This document shows, in pieces, positions 44,667 through 53,539 of a DNA stretch of 64,000 nucleotides. The position numbers and the translations under genes were made by a program. The notes beneath the pieces are model-generated. The model was given only the letters and a program-made list of their open reading frames with translations. It ran no database searches and had not been told where the DNA came from. The DNA lies in NCBI GenBank assembly GCA_023410875.1, contig JAEYPH010000021.1:1-64000 (forward strand). The letters are read 5' to 3'. Source of the stretch: Bacillota bacterium. GTDB taxonomy: Bacteria; Bacillota; Clostridia; Christensenellales; UMGS416. Position 1 is the first letter of the stretch; each line of letters begins with the position of its first letter.

Positions 44667-45763
44667 GTTTCTTGTTCCTCCATGGCCCGCAGCAGCAGTC
44701 CGCGATAGGCCTTGAATGCGCTGGGCAGCGCATAACCTTCGCCCATCTGGGCGCGGCTGACCCACGCACAGCCCGGCGGCGCTTCCGCCGCGGCCACCCG
44801 CGCCAGATAGCCGGTCATTCGCCAGTGCACATGGGTGAAGATGTGCTCCGCCGCGGGCAGCTCCGCAAGCTCCTCAACCGCAACGCCCATGACCGAAAGC
44901 GCCCGCGCCGCCTGCTCCCGGTCCAGCTCCCCCATCTCATTGGGCAGCTCCCACAGGCCGGCCAGCAACCCCTTGGCCGGCCGCTGGCGCAGCAGCGCCC
45001 GCCCGGCGCTCACGATGGCCAGCACCGTGCGGTGCTCCTGCCGCCGGGGGCGCTTGGCTGCCTTGCGGGGGTAGGCCTCGGGCTGGCCCTGCTGCAGCGC
45101 CCGGCACCGGTCGGCCAGCGGGCAGCGCTGGCACTGCGGCCGGCCATTGGGCACGCACACGGTGGCGCCCAGTTCCATGAGCGCCTGGTTGAAATCCCCT
45201 GGTCGGTCGCAGGGCAACCGACTGCACAGTTCCTCGGCAAATAGCTTCTTGGCCTGCGGGCTGCCGCCATCGCCGGCCCAGGCGCTCAGGCGGCTGCCCA
45301 CCCGCACCACGTTGCCGTCCACAGCCACTGCCGGCAGGCCGAAGGCGATGGACGCGACGGCGCCGGCGGTGTAGTCGCCGATGCCGGGCAGCGCCCGCAG
45401 CGCGTCATAATCCGCCGGCAGCGCGCCGCCGTGATGCTGCATGATCAGCATGGCCGCCCGCTGCAGGCAGCGGGCGCGGCTATAGTAGCCCAGGCCCTCC
45501 CACAGCTTCATAAGCCGGTCTGTATCGCAGGCGGCCAGCGCCACCACATCGGGCAGCTCCGCCAAAAATCGTTCGAAATAGGGCAGCACCGCCTCCACGC
45601 GGGTTTGCTGGAGCATGATCTCCGACACCCACACCCGGTAGGGCGTGGGTTGGGCCCGCCAGGGCAGGTCGCGGTGGCCGGCGTCGTACCAGCGCAGCAG
45701 CGCGGCAGCGATGTCCGGCAGTTCCGGGGCGGGGGCGGCGGGGTTGGGCGTAGATTGTATCAT
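44663..45763 (-). CDS. mutY: A/G-specific adenine glycosylase MutY
   Basis: A 366-residue base-excision enzyme that removes adenine paired with 8-oxoguanine. HhH-GPD core: PYRVWVSEIMLQQTRVEAV (catalytic Glu), LPGIGDYTAGAVASIAFG and AVDGNVVRV with the catalytic Asp; the 4Fe-4S cluster ligands are C-x6-C-x2-C-x5-C (CVPNGRPQCQRCPLADRC). The C-terminal NUDIX-like domain (about 240-355, LLAGLWELPN, HIFTHVHW) recognises 8-oxoG. First gene of a two-gene unit with the exonuclease. Confidence 0.95.
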   Translation of the reverse strand: MIQSTPNPAAPAPELPDIAAALLRWYDAGHRDLPWRAQPTPYRVWVSEIMLQQTRVEAVLPYFERFLAELPDVVALAACDTDRLMKLWEGLGYYSRARCLQRAAMLIMQHHGGALPADYDALRALPGIGDYTAGAVASIAFGLPAVAVDGNVVRVGSRLSAWAGDGGSPQAKKLFAEELCSRLPCDRPGDFNQALMELGATVCVPNGRPQCQRCPLADRCRALQQGQPEAYPRKAAKRPRRQEHRTVLAIVSAGRALLRQRPAKGLLAGLWELPNEMGELDREQAARALSVMGVAVEELAELPAAEHIFTHVHWRMTGYLARVAAAEAPPGCAWVSRAQMGEGYALPSAFKAYRGLLLRAMEEQET

Positions 45764-45810
45764 TGCTCCATTATACAGCCAAAAAGTGTCCTGCGCAAAA
45801 TGTCGAAACT

Positions 45811-45845
45811 AAAAAACCGGCGCAACCGAGGGGGTTACGCCGGTC
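45811..45845 (-). terminator. Terminator of the second anti-sigma gene
   Basis: Read on the minus strand, ACCGGCGTAACC pairs with GGTTGCGCCGGT (one mismatch) and is followed by a run of T residues. It lies about 53 bases after the stop of the gene at 45898-47709. Confidence 0.75.
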
Positions 45846-45897
45846 AGACCGTAGACAATAGCCAGCGAGGGAAGGCAGCAAAAGATTATGTGCCTGC

Positions 45898-47709
45898 CTA
45901 TTCCCAACCCTTGAGCCCGAAGAGTGCCAGCAGTTCGCCGGTGCCGTTGGGCGTGGTGGCGTCCATAGAGTCCCGGCCGTTGGTGTCGGGGCCATAGTTA
46001 TAGAAGCAGCCGCTGCCCAGCCAATAAAAGTCGTTGAGGCCATCCATCATCACGGTAACAGTGGGGCCCTTGGCCAAGGTCAGCTCCACCCGGGCGGCCT
46101 GCTCGTAGGTCTGGGGCCGGTACCCCAGGGGCTGCGCCTCCTGTAACCTCTTTTCCAACTGGCGCAGCTTGACCTTGTCGATCAGCTCTACTGTGCGCCC
46201 GTCCTTCGTGACCAGCCGCGCGCCGGTGATGTCGCGAACATCGCTGCGGTCCACATAGGAAAACCCGGTGTTCAAACCGTTGACAACACCCAGCAGATAG
46301 TCGCACAGCTCTGTGGCGATGGGCGAATCCGCCCGGCTGTCGCGGGCCAGCGCCCTTTCGCCGAGCTCATTGCGCAAGATGCGGTATCCATGGTCGCTGG
46401 CGCCATACTGATCTTCCAGATGCTGCCAGAACACCCATATGTTGGTGTCGGAGTAGAACCGCTCTTCAGCCGTGTACTTGGGGGAACTCTGGGCGGCTGT
46501 GATGATCGTATTCCAGTCCTCGCGGAACAGTTCCTCCATATGAGCGGCGATCTCATCGTCCAGCTCCACGGTGAGCTCTCCCTCGGGCGGGAACACCTTG
46601 AGATAGGGCAGCCGCTGGCTGGTGCCGGCATAGCCGGTGATGGCCAACTGCCCGGTGCGGAACCGCTCCAGCGTCCGGCGCAGCTCCTCGTTGGCCTGCA
46701 ACACCGCCTCGTCTACCGCCGGCGCGTAGGCGGTCACCATGCCCTTGGTTCCGGGAATGGGCGCGTGAAACTCATAGATCGGCAGCGCATCGGCATAAGC
46801 CAGCCGCACCGAAGTCGCCTCCAGCGCCGTGTCTGGCTGCACCCGGTCCCCCTCGGTGGGGAAATAAAACGCCTGCGCCGCCGCCTGTTCCAGCGCCAGC
46901 CGGGTCAGCTCATAGAGCATCTGGCTGCGCGTGGCGTAGATCAGGCACTCATCCACAGCCTTGCCCCGTTCCAGGTTCAGCCGCACGAAGCCCGGCGTGG
47001 CATAACCATGGTTCAGCCCGCGATACAAAGCAGTGCCGGAGCCGTCGGCGGGTTGCAGCGCCACGGGCATGCCCTGCTGGCGCAGCAGCTCCGCCAGGCC
47101 GCTGTCCTGCATAAAATGCCGTGCCTGCTCGCGGTTTTCATCGTCGCTCAATGCTGGCTGGGAGGATGTATCGCCATCGGTGCGGATCGTATAACTGCCG
47201 TCGCCGTGCTTTTGGACGGCAATGTTCTTCCAGCCCTTGTCCCGCAGGCGTTGGGCCACGGCTTGCAGTTGCCCGTCGGTCAGCTCGATGGGCGTCGTGC
47301 GCAGCAACGGCACCATCCACGGCAGGCCGTCGGGCTGGTTGGTGTGGGAGGACAGCGAAAGGTTGGTCAGCTCCTGTGCTATATCCTGCGGTTCCGCTGG
47401 GTGTGTCTGGTTCGGTGTGGGCGTGGATGGTGTTTGCGCCGACCGTGTCTTGATCAGTGTAGCGACGGCCGCCGCCTGCGTCACCACATCCGGCGCGGCG
47501 GTTTTGCCCGGTGCCAGGGCTCCCCCGCCCCAAACCAAGGCCAATGCCAGCACCGCCACGGCGGCGGCAGGCACCGCACCCAACGCCCAGCGGCGGTTGG
47601 CGGCGAGCTTTTCCTTGTGGTTCAATATCGCCTGCAGCATGGCGTCGCGGCGCTCCGGCGCGGGGCGCACGGCATCCATGGCGCGCTTGTAGGCGCTGTC
47701 CAACTTCAT
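45898..47709 (-). CDS. Large membrane-anchored protein, probable anti-sigma factor
   Basis: A 603-residue protein: cytoplasmic head of about 40 residues (YKRAMDAVRPAPERRDAMLQAI), one TM (about 42-62, WALGAVPAAAVAVLALALVW), a Thr/Pro linker, and a large extracytoplasmic part of about 500 residues that I do not recognise. The head plus single TM, and the ECF sigma gene directly upstream in the same direction, suggest an anti-sigma factor. A strong AAGGAGG site precedes the ATG. A long inverted repeat separates it from the sigma gene, so the two genes are 215 bases apart instead of overlapping. Confidence 0.75.
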   Translation of the reverse strand: MKLDSAYKRAMDAVRPAPERRDAMLQAILNHKEKLAANRRWALGAVPAAAVAVLALALVWGGGALAPGKTAAPDVVTQAAAVATLIKTRSAQTPSTPTPNQTHPAEPQDIAQELTNLSLSSHTNQPDGLPWMVPLLRTTPIELTDGQLQAVAQRLRDKGWKNIAVQKHGDGSYTIRTDGDTSSQPALSDDENREQARHFMQDSGLAELLRQQGMPVALQPADGSGTALYRGLNHGYATPGFVRLNLERGKAVDECLIYATRSQMLYELTRLALEQAAAQAFYFPTEGDRVQPDTALEATSVRLAYADALPIYEFHAPIPGTKGMVTAYAPAVDEAVLQANEELRRTLERFRTGQLAITGYAGTSQRLPYLKVFPPEGELTVELDDEIAAHMEELFREDWNTIITAAQSSPKYTAEERFYSDTNIWVFWQHLEDQYGASDHGYRILRNELGERALARDSRADSPIATELCDYLLGVVNGLNTGFSYVDRSDVRDITGARLVTKDGRTVELIDKVKLRQLEKRLQEAQPLGYRPQTYEQAARVELTLAKGPTVTVMMDGLNDFYWLGSGCFYNYGPDTNGRDSMDATTPNGTGELLALFGLKGWE

Positions 47710-47720
47710 GGCACTTCCTC

Positions 47721-47933
47721 CTTAAGCAAACGCTGAGTAAAGCATAGCATCTGTCTTGCTTGGTCTTCTTCCGCCCTGCTTCGTTGTCGGCTGGTCGGAG
47801 CCTTCGGCTCCTGCTCGCCCAAGCAGCCCGGTCAGTTGCTTATGCTCAATGCATAAGCGCCTTCCTCCACCTGGCAGGACGAAAAAATACACATCGCAAT
47901 CCAGACGCTCCATTTATTCAGCGTTTACTTGAG
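47721..47933. repeat. MITE-like element with 21-base inverted repeats
   Basis: CTTAAGCAAACGCTGAGTAA at 47721 and the reverse complement CTCAAGTAAACGCTGAATAA at the right end (47913-47933) match at 18 of 21 positions and enclose about 170 bases, including a GGAGCCTTCGGCTCC hairpin with a degraded family C copy. The right end includes the last sense codons and stop of the sigma gene. A solo copy of the end (TTTATTCAGCGTTT) is at 48545-48558, again right at a stop codon. Confidence 0.55.
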
Positions 47934-48401
47934 CATGTCGCCCAGCAGTGCACGGCCCCGGTGCAGGTGGCCCCACACCGCCGAGGGCGTGCGGCCGGTC
48001 ATGGAGGCGATCTCCGCGCCGGAGTAGCCCTCGTAGTAGTGCAGATACACGGTCTCACGGTAGGGCATGGGCAGTTCCAGCACGGCCTGCAGCGTGGCGT
48101 CGGGGTTTGGCGCGGCCACATCCATGCCATCGGGCCACGCGGCGCTGTGCCTGCGCCACCAGCGGCGCAGCATGTTCTTGCTCGTGTTGCCCGCGGTCAC
48201 CAGCAGCCAGGCACGCTCGTGGCGCTGGTTCTCGAAGGCCCGGGGGTGGTTCAGCAGCTTGATGAACGTGCTCTGCACGGCGTCCTCCACATCCATGGAG
48301 CGCCCTTTAAAGTACAGAAAGCACAGCCGATACACGGCGTCGGCGTGGCGCTCGTAGATCGCGGCGATGTCGCAGTCATATCGTTGGTTCGCGGGGTTCA
48401 C
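47925..48401 (-). CDS. ECF-type RNA polymerase sigma factor
   Basis: A 158-residue sigma-70 family factor. Region 2 is YERHADAVYRLCFLYFKGRS-DVEDAVQSTFIKLL with HERAWLLVTAGNTSKNMLRR; region 4 is LPMPYRETVYLHYYEGYSGAEIASMTGRTPSAVWGHLHRGR. It pairs with the membrane protein encoded next. The start GTG 48401 is favoured by GGAGG 6 bases upstream; an ATG 33 bases earlier has no ribosome site. Its stop codon lies within the inverted repeat that follows. Confidence 0.88.
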   Translation of the reverse strand: MNPANQRYDCDIAAIYERHADAVYRLCFLYFKGRSMDVEDAVQSTFIKLLNHPRAFENQRHERAWLLVTAGNTSKNMLRRWWRRHSAAWPDGMDVAAPNPDATLQAVLELPMPYRETVYLHYYEGYSGAEIASMTGRTPSAVWGHLHRGRALLGDMLK

Positions 48402-48483
48402 GCTGCCCTCCGTGGTTCTCCTGTCACCTATCATACACCGCTGGAAGGAGTTTCCTTAAGGGGTTGAAAAATATTTGTGAAAA

Positions 48484-48514
48484 TAAAAAGCGGCCACATT
48501 GCTGCAGCCGCACT
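48484..48514 (-). terminator. Terminator of the nucleoside kinase gene
   Basis: On the minus strand a short GC stem (GCGGC / GCCGC, extended by weaker pairs) runs into TTTTTATTTT, about 50 bases after the kinase stop. Confidence 0.55.
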
Positions 48515-48560
48515 TAGCTGTAGAGTTGGCCATCGCCATCCCCATTTATTCAGCGTTTCC

Positions 48561-50231
48561 CTAGATATAAAAAGTATTTCCCCCGATGAACTCCCGCACG
48601 ATGGACGTGGGCGGGATCTCGTCTTCGCAGGGCAAAGGCCGCACGAGCCGCAGGAAGGCCATCAGCCGCTCGGCCTCGCCCCGTGAGGGGTGATCCTCGG
48701 GAATGGCCAAAAGATGCTCCACGGCGCGGTCGCGCAGGGCGGCCAGCTCATAGGGCATGGCCGAATTGAACATGACGTCGGCGTTTTCCTGATTCGGGAA
48801 AATGTAGTTGTGCTCGCCGCGGTGCACCATGGGCCACATGGCGATGGTGTCGGCGGCGGAATGGCCGCGGGCGTGCACATCGCGCACGATGCGCCGCAGC
48901 AGTCGGAAATCCGTCGTGGATACGCGGTTGTGGTCGTCGATGTTCATCTGCGACAGGGCGCTGACAAAAATGCGGTATTTCAGCTGCGCCGGTATGGCGC
49001 CGGTCAGCACGTCGGAGAGGCCGTGGATGCCTTCAATGACCAGAAGCTGGCCGGGCAGCAGCGCCGTTTTGACGTCGGAGAACTCCGGCTTGGCGGTGCG
49101 GAAGTTGAACCGCGGCAGCGCCACGGCCTCGCCGCACAGCAGCGCCTGGAGTTGCTCCTCGAACAGCGCGATGTCCAGCGTTTCCACGCGCTCCAGGTCT
49201 TGGGTGCCGTCGGCCTCGTAGGGCACCAGTTCACGGTCCAGATAGTAATCGTCCAGCGACAGCGCCAGCGGCAGCAGCCCCGCGGTCTTCAGGTGCACCA
49301 GCAGCCGGTTGGCGAAGGTCGTCTTGCCCGAGGAAGAGGGGCCGGCGATCAGCACGACCCGGCGGTTCTCCCGGCGGATGGTGTCGGCGATGCCGGCAAT
49401 CAGCTTGTCCTGGCGGGCCTCGCACACGCGCACGAGTTCCCTGGCGCGCCCTTCGTCGATGCGCCCGTTGAGGTCTGCCATGCGAGACACGCCGATGGAG
49501 CGCTCCCACCGGGCGGTTTGATGGAACACCGCCGAAAGCTTGGGCAGCTCCACCCACGGGGTCAGCGCGTCCGGCGAATGCACGCTGGGCAGCAGCAACA
49601 GCAGGCCGGGCACATGGTAGCGCAGCGCGAACATCTCCAGATAACCCGCCGAGGGCAGCAGCGCTCCATAGTAAACGTCGGTCATCCAGCCAAAGCGCAC
49701 GCAGGGCATTCCCTCGCCGCCCACCAGCGCGGCGGCGTCCGGGCGGTCGTCGGCCAGCAGCAGCGCGCGGGCGGCGTCGGCATCCAAATGAAGGGGCTCA
49801 AAGAGTTCGTCGGCGGCCACGATCTCGCGCATGCGCCGCTCAATGACGGCCAGATCCGAGGGCAGCAGCTGCCGGCCCGCGGTGATCTCGCAATACAGGC
49901 TGCGGTTGAGGCTGTTGTCTATGAGCACCCTGGCCCGGGGGAACACCTCGCGCACGGCGCGCACCAGCAGGCAGCTGGCCGACCGGGCATAGATGCGCGC
50001 GCCCTCCTCGCTGGTCATGTCCAGAAAGCGGACCTCGCCGTCGCCGGGGATGGGCTCCAGCAGCGAATGGACGCGGTTGTGCATCCACGCGCCCAGCGGA
50101 GCGCGGGGCGCCTGCCGGAATGCTGACGCCGGCCCGGTATCAGGGGCCATGTTCCTTACAGCATCGCAGAAGGTCGCGCCGGCGGGCAGCGTGATGCTCT
50201 GGCCATCTATGGTCACGAGGCGTTGCGCCAT
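48561..50231 (-). CDS. Nucleoside (uridine-type) kinase with TGS and ThrRS-like domains
   Basis: A 556-residue protein: TGS domain (about 1-65, RLVTIDGQSITLPAGATFCDAV), a threonyl-tRNA synthetase editing-like domain (about 70-240, including the RSASCLLVRAVREVFPRA stretch) and a uridine kinase/phosphoribulokinase domain (about 285-500: Walker A GPSSSGKTTF, LSLDDYYLDRELVP, VIEGIHGLSD, and RRIVRDVHARGHSA). This architecture is known in Firmicutes as a nucleoside kinase; its exact substrate is not certain. A single gene, with a terminator after it. Confidence 0.88.
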   Translation of the reverse strand: MAQRLVTIDGQSITLPAGATFCDAVRNMAPDTGPASAFRQAPRAPLGAWMHNRVHSLLEPIPGDGEVRFLDMTSEEGARIYARSASCLLVRAVREVFPRARVLIDNSLNRSLYCEITAGRQLLPSDLAVIERRMREIVAADELFEPLHLDADAARALLLADDRPDAAALVGGEGMPCVRFGWMTDVYYGALLPSAGYLEMFALRYHVPGLLLLLPSVHSPDALTPWVELPKLSAVFHQTARWERSIGVSRMADLNGRIDEGRARELVRVCEARQDKLIAGIADTIRRENRRVVLIAGPSSSGKTTFANRLLVHLKTAGLLPLALSLDDYYLDRELVPYEADGTQDLERVETLDIALFEEQLQALLCGEAVALPRFNFRTAKPEFSDVKTALLPGQLLVIEGIHGLSDVLTGAIPAQLKYRIFVSALSQMNIDDHNRVSTTDFRLLRRIVRDVHARGHSAADTIAMWPMVHRGEHNYIFPNQENADVMFNSAMPYELAALRDRAVEHLLAIPEDHPSRGEAERLMAFLRLVRPLPCEDEIPPTSIVREFIGGNTFYI

Positions 50232-50717
50232 ATTTCATCCTCCATCTGAGCGGGGTATGCTTATATCATACCACAAAGTATACGGGAGCAATGAAATGGG
50301 ATCGCTATGCAAGAGAAGGGTTTCGCGCCCTTCGTTGCGCCTTGCGCAACTATCGGCTTGCTCTCACATCGGCTGTTGCTCGATGCTACGCATCGACCGG
50401 CAATGCTATCACATCGCCGCTGCGCGGCGACATTATCGCATTGCCTGCGGTTAAAGCCGACGTTGCCGCAAGCCGGGGCATGGCCTGCGGGCGCGCCCAA
50501 AGGTCTCCGGTCGCCCTTTGAAAACCTTCGGACCCCATCAAAAATGAGATAGATTAGAATTACAAAATAGTCCCTCCCCCTTTGGGGGAGGGTGCGGGTG
50601 AGGGTTTATAGGAGCGACTGGCTGTACTCACCGGGAAGCTGACTAGAATTTGACAGCTTTTGGCGCTGCTCGCCCATGCGTCCTGGGAGTCTGGGGAGAG
50701 GGTTCTATATGACTTTT
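50232..50717. repeat. 486-base gap made largely of repeats
   Basis: No convincing gene. It holds a family A element split by about 150 bases of hairpins (50320-50537), a CCCTCCCCCTTTGGGGGAGGG palindrome (50572-50592) and a family C copy (50666-50687). The short plus-strand open frame 50291-50521 crosses the palindromes and has no family character. Confidence 0.6.
50320..50537. repeat. Family A repeat expanded by a hairpin-rich insert
   Basis: The ends are those of family A in reverse orientation (TTTCGCGCCC at 50321; GGTCGCCCTTTGAAAACC and TTCGGACCCC at the right). Between them are hairpins such as TTGCGCCTTGCGCAA, CGATGCTACGCATCG and GCCGCTGCGCGGC, and two imperfect copies of a CTATCACATCG-type phrase. 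Confidence 0.6.
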
Positions 50718-51566
50718 TCAGTCCGGAAAAATCGGCTTTACCTTGGCCGCCTCGTCCACTAGCGTCTGCATCTGCTCGGGCGTAGGGGCCTCGCCCATGC
50801 CGGGCCGGTCGATGAGCTTTAGCATCAGCGATAGCATCTCCTCGGAGCCGGGGGTGACAGCCACATGCACGCGGGACAGCGTGAACCGCAGCGCCAGCTC
50901 GGCCAGCGGCTCGTCCTCGGCGATGGGCATATACCAGCAGTTGGGGAAGCGCTTGGGTTCGCCATCGCCCAGCGGCCGCATCGCCAGCGCCTTGAGCCCC
51001 AGGATGCCCAGGTTCTGCTGGCTGGCCAGCTTGAGCGCCAGCTCGCCCTTGCCGTTGTGGATGTGGTTGGCCCAGTTGATCGGGTGCATGAAGGTGTCGA
51101 AGGGGAACTGCGTCATCAGATACAGCGCGCTGCGCTCCCGGTGGCAGGAGAAGCCGATGCGCAGCACCTTGCCCTGCTCCTTGGCCTTCACGATGGCCTC
51201 CAGCGCGCCGCCGGGGCCCAGCACCGTGTCCAGCTGCTCGTCGCAGGCGTGCAGTTGGTAAAGGTCGAAGTGGTCGGTCTGGCAGGCCCGCAGGGATTCC
51301 TCCAGTTCGGCATTGACGCGTTCGGCGGTCTTCTCATGGCTCTTGCAGGCCAGCGTGATCTGGCTGCGGTGTGGCGCCAGCGCCGGCCCCAGCTTGAACT
51401 GGGCCTGGCCGTAGGTTGGGGCCACGTCGAAATAGTTGATGCCGGCGTTCACCGCGTCGTTCACGAGCTTGGCGGCCTCGATGGGGTGCTTGTCGTTGAG
51501 CATGATGCCGCCGAAGGCGATGGCCGACGCATAGATGCCAGTCTTGCCGAGGGTACGGTAAATCAT
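50718..51566 (-). CDS. Aldo/keto reductase
   Basis: A 282-residue NADPH-type oxidoreductase. The catalytic tetrad is visible: Asp and Tyr in INYFDVAPTYGQ, Lys in LACKSHEKT, and His in LYQLHACDE. The N-terminus MIYRTLGKTGIYASAIAFGG is the family start. The C-terminal part includes ALRFTLSRVHVAVTPGSEEML. No 4Fe-4S extension is present. The substrate is unknown. It is 20 bases after the alpha/beta hydrolase gene in the same direction, so probably one operon. Confidence 0.88.
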   Translation of the reverse strand: MIYRTLGKTGIYASAIAFGGIMLNDKHPIEAAKLVNDAVNAGINYFDVAPTYGQAQFKLGPALAPHRSQITLACKSHEKTAERVNAELEESLRACQTDHFDLYQLHACDEQLDTVLGPGGALEAIVKAKEQGKVLRIGFSCHRERSALYLMTQFPFDTFMHPINWANHIHNGKGELALKLASQQNLGILGLKALAMRPLGDGEPKRFPNCWYMPIAEDEPLAELALRFTLSRVHVAVTPGSEEMLSLMLKLIDRPGMGEAPTPEQMQTLVDEAAKVKPIFPD

Positions 51567-51586
51567 TATTTGCCCTCCTCACTTTA

Positions 51587-52486
51587 TCAATCGAATCGAT
51601 CGGTCAACAGGCCGTCGTCAAAACCTTCCTCGGGCCCCCGCGTCTGCGCCAGGAATTCCAGCGCCGCGGCGTTGAAATCCTTGGGTTTCTCCTCGTGGGG
51701 CAGCATGCCGCAGTTGCGCAGCAGCCTCACTCGGGCGTCGGGCATCTGGGAGCGGTATTCCTCGGCCAGCACGCTGGGCCGGCCATGGTCGTTCTCGCCC
51801 CACAGCAGCAGCGTGGGTATGGCCAGCCCCCGCAGCCGCTCGTGCACATAGCTGTCGTCATAGGCTTGCAACAGCCGCAGCAGCGCAGTGGCGGTCTCGG
51901 GGTTTTCCAGCGGCTGGTGCACCTGGCGCACCATCGTTCGGTCCACGTCGATCTCGTTGAAATAGCACCACAGCAGATGGCGCTCCACATGCTCGCGGCG
52001 CATCAGGCGCAGCGCCAGCGGCCCCAGCCTCTGGCTGGCCAGCAGCCGCACCGGCAGCGGGAATTGCCGCGTCAGGCTGCCCGGCGAGCACAGAATCAGT
52101 GCTCTCACGCGGTCCGGGCAGCGGCAAGCCAGCTCCAACGCATACACGCCGCCCTCGCCGGCGCCGCACAGCGCCGCGCGGTCTATGGCCAGGTTGTCCA
52201 GAAAAACTTTCAGGTATCCTGCCATGGCCTCGCAGGAGGCCGGGCGGACCCTGGGCAGCGTGGAATAGCCGCAGCCCGGCAGGTCCAGTGCCAGCACCCG
52301 GTGGCGCTCGGCCAGCGCGTCGCGGTTGTGCCGCCACGTGTACAGCGAAAAGCCCAGACCGTGCAGCAGTACCAGCGGTTCGCCCACACCGTCTTCCACA
52401 TAGTGAATCAGTGGACCGCCCACATCCATCGTGCGGCCCACCTGGGCGGAGTTCAAGTGTATGCGGTTATCCGTTCTGATGTGCAT
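51587..52486 (-). CDS. Alpha/beta-hydrolase-fold protein lacking the nucleophile
   Basis: A 299-residue alpha/beta hydrolase. The oxyanion-hole motif LVLLHGLGFS and ALDLPGCGYS are normal, as are the later acid (LLWGENDHGRP) and His (GMLPHEEKP). At the nucleophile elbow, where GHSMGG is expected, the sequence is CGAGEGGVYALEL: Gly110 replaces Ser. The protein is thus predicted to be inactive as an esterase-type enzyme, or to use another chemistry. The ATG at 52486 has AGGAG touching it; the ATG at 52429 with AGGTGG 8 bases upstream is an alternative start. Confidence 0.8.
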   Translation of the reverse strand: MHIRTDNRIHLNSAQVGRTMDVGGPLIHYVEDGVGEPLVLLHGLGFSLYTWRHNRDALAERHRVLALDLPGCGYSTLPRVRPASCEAMAGYLKVFLDNLAIDRAALCGAGEGGVYALELACRCPDRVRALILCSPGSLTRQFPLPVRLLASQRLGPLALRLMRREHVERHLLWCYFNEIDVDRTMVRQVHQPLENPETATALLRLLQAYDDSYVHERLRGLAIPTLLLWGENDHGRPSVLAEEYRSQMPDARVRLLRNCGMLPHEEKPKDFNAAALEFLAQTRGPEEGFDDGLLTDRFD

Positions 52487-52519
52487 CTCCTCATCGTGGG
52501 GCCGTGAGCCCCCGGGCAG

Positions 52520-53398
52520 TCAGGGCGCCAGCACTCGCAGCGCCGAAGGCACTACACAAAAGTTTGCTTCCGTGACGCCGGAATATACTTCTCCGTCGGT
52601 TTGTACGGAAAACGGGCCGTTCAACGACTCCACGCGCACCTGCGTGCAGCGGTGGAAGCGCACGAACGGGAACTTGCCGTGGCCGCCGGTGGGGAACTGC
52701 GGGAAAAGCGCGGCGATCTTCCATGGCGGGATGCCGTCCACGGCGCACACGTCCAGCAATCCGTCGTCAAATTCCGATTGGGGCAGCGCCTTCATGCCGC
52801 CGCCATAGAAGCGGCCGTTGCCCGCCGCCAGCAGCAGGATGTCTCGTTCAGGCTGAGCCTCGCCATCCAACCACAGGCGCACGCGCCGCGGGCGATAGCC
52901 CACCAGCGTCAAAAACACCGCCGCGTAATAGCTCAATCGGCCCATCCACTTGAGCCGCGACGTGGCGGCCACAACGGCGGCGTCAAAACCCGCGCTGCCG
53001 ATGTTGAGGAACAGGTTGCCGTTGAAGGTCGCGGCGTCCACCGGGCGGGTGTTGCCCCCCAGCACAATGTCCAGCGCCGCCAGGCAGTCCAGCGGGATAT
53101 TCATGCTGCGCCGGTAGTCGTTGCCGGTGCCGCCGGGAATGATGCCCAGCGGCACGGCGCCGCCGGTATCCACGATGCCGGCGGCTGCCTCCTTGATGGT
53201 GCCGTCGCCGCCCACGACGACGACGGCGCCGCAGCCCTTCTCCACAGCCTGTCGGGCCAGCGTCTGGGCGTGGCCGGCGGCGTCGGTGTACACGACCTCG
53301 TATTCTATATTCTTGTGAAGGAGCGTCTTCGTCAATTCTTCCATGAGTTTGAGGCAGCGGCCATGGCCGGCTACCGGGTTCACGATGAAACAGTACAT
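52520..53398 (-). CDS. Diacylglycerol kinase-type lipid kinase
   Basis: A 292-residue lipid kinase of the DgkB/YegS group. The ATP-binding motif is VVVVGGDGTIKEAAAGI, followed by PLGIIPGGTGNDYRRSMNIP, FLNIGSAGFDAAVV and LLLAAGNGRFYGGGMKALP, the latter continuing into the DGLLDV signature. It would phosphorylate diacylglycerol or a related lipid at the membrane; in Firmicutes such enzymes recycle the diacylglycerol from teichoic acid synthesis, which is only a possible role here. CAGGAG precedes the ATG. Confidence 0.9.
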   Translation of the reverse strand: MYCFIVNPVAGHGRCLKLMEELTKTLLHKNIEYEVVYTDAAGHAQTLARQAVEKGCGAVVVVGGDGTIKEAAAGIVDTGGAVPLGIIPGGTGNDYRRSMNIPLDCLAALDIVLGGNTRPVDAATFNGNLFLNIGSAGFDAAVVAATSRLKWMGRLSYYAAVFLTLVGYRPRRVRLWLDGEAQPERDILLLAAGNGRFYGGGMKALPQSEFDDGLLDVCAVDGIPPWKIAALFPQFPTGGHGKFPFVRFHRCTQVRVESLNGPFSVQTDGEVYSGVTEANFCVVPSALRVLAP

Positions 53399-53539
53399 CC
53401 GTCGGTCTCCTGCGGGTTGCCGCGCGCCGCGGCGTTTTTTGGCTGATTCTGCGCCACATCATTATATGGTACGGGCGGCGGGAAAGCAACGCGCCCGCGA
53501 TGATCGGGGCCGGTCGGGACAGACCGCAAAAAAACAGGC

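Noticed and set aside
48690..50126. 478-codon open frame on the plus strand
   Set aside because: Antisense to the nucleoside kinase, whose TGS and kinase motifs are unmistakable; the translation is repetitive His/Gln/Val/Arg sequence.
50291..50521. 76-codon open frame
   Set aside because: Runs through palindromic repeats and resembles no protein.
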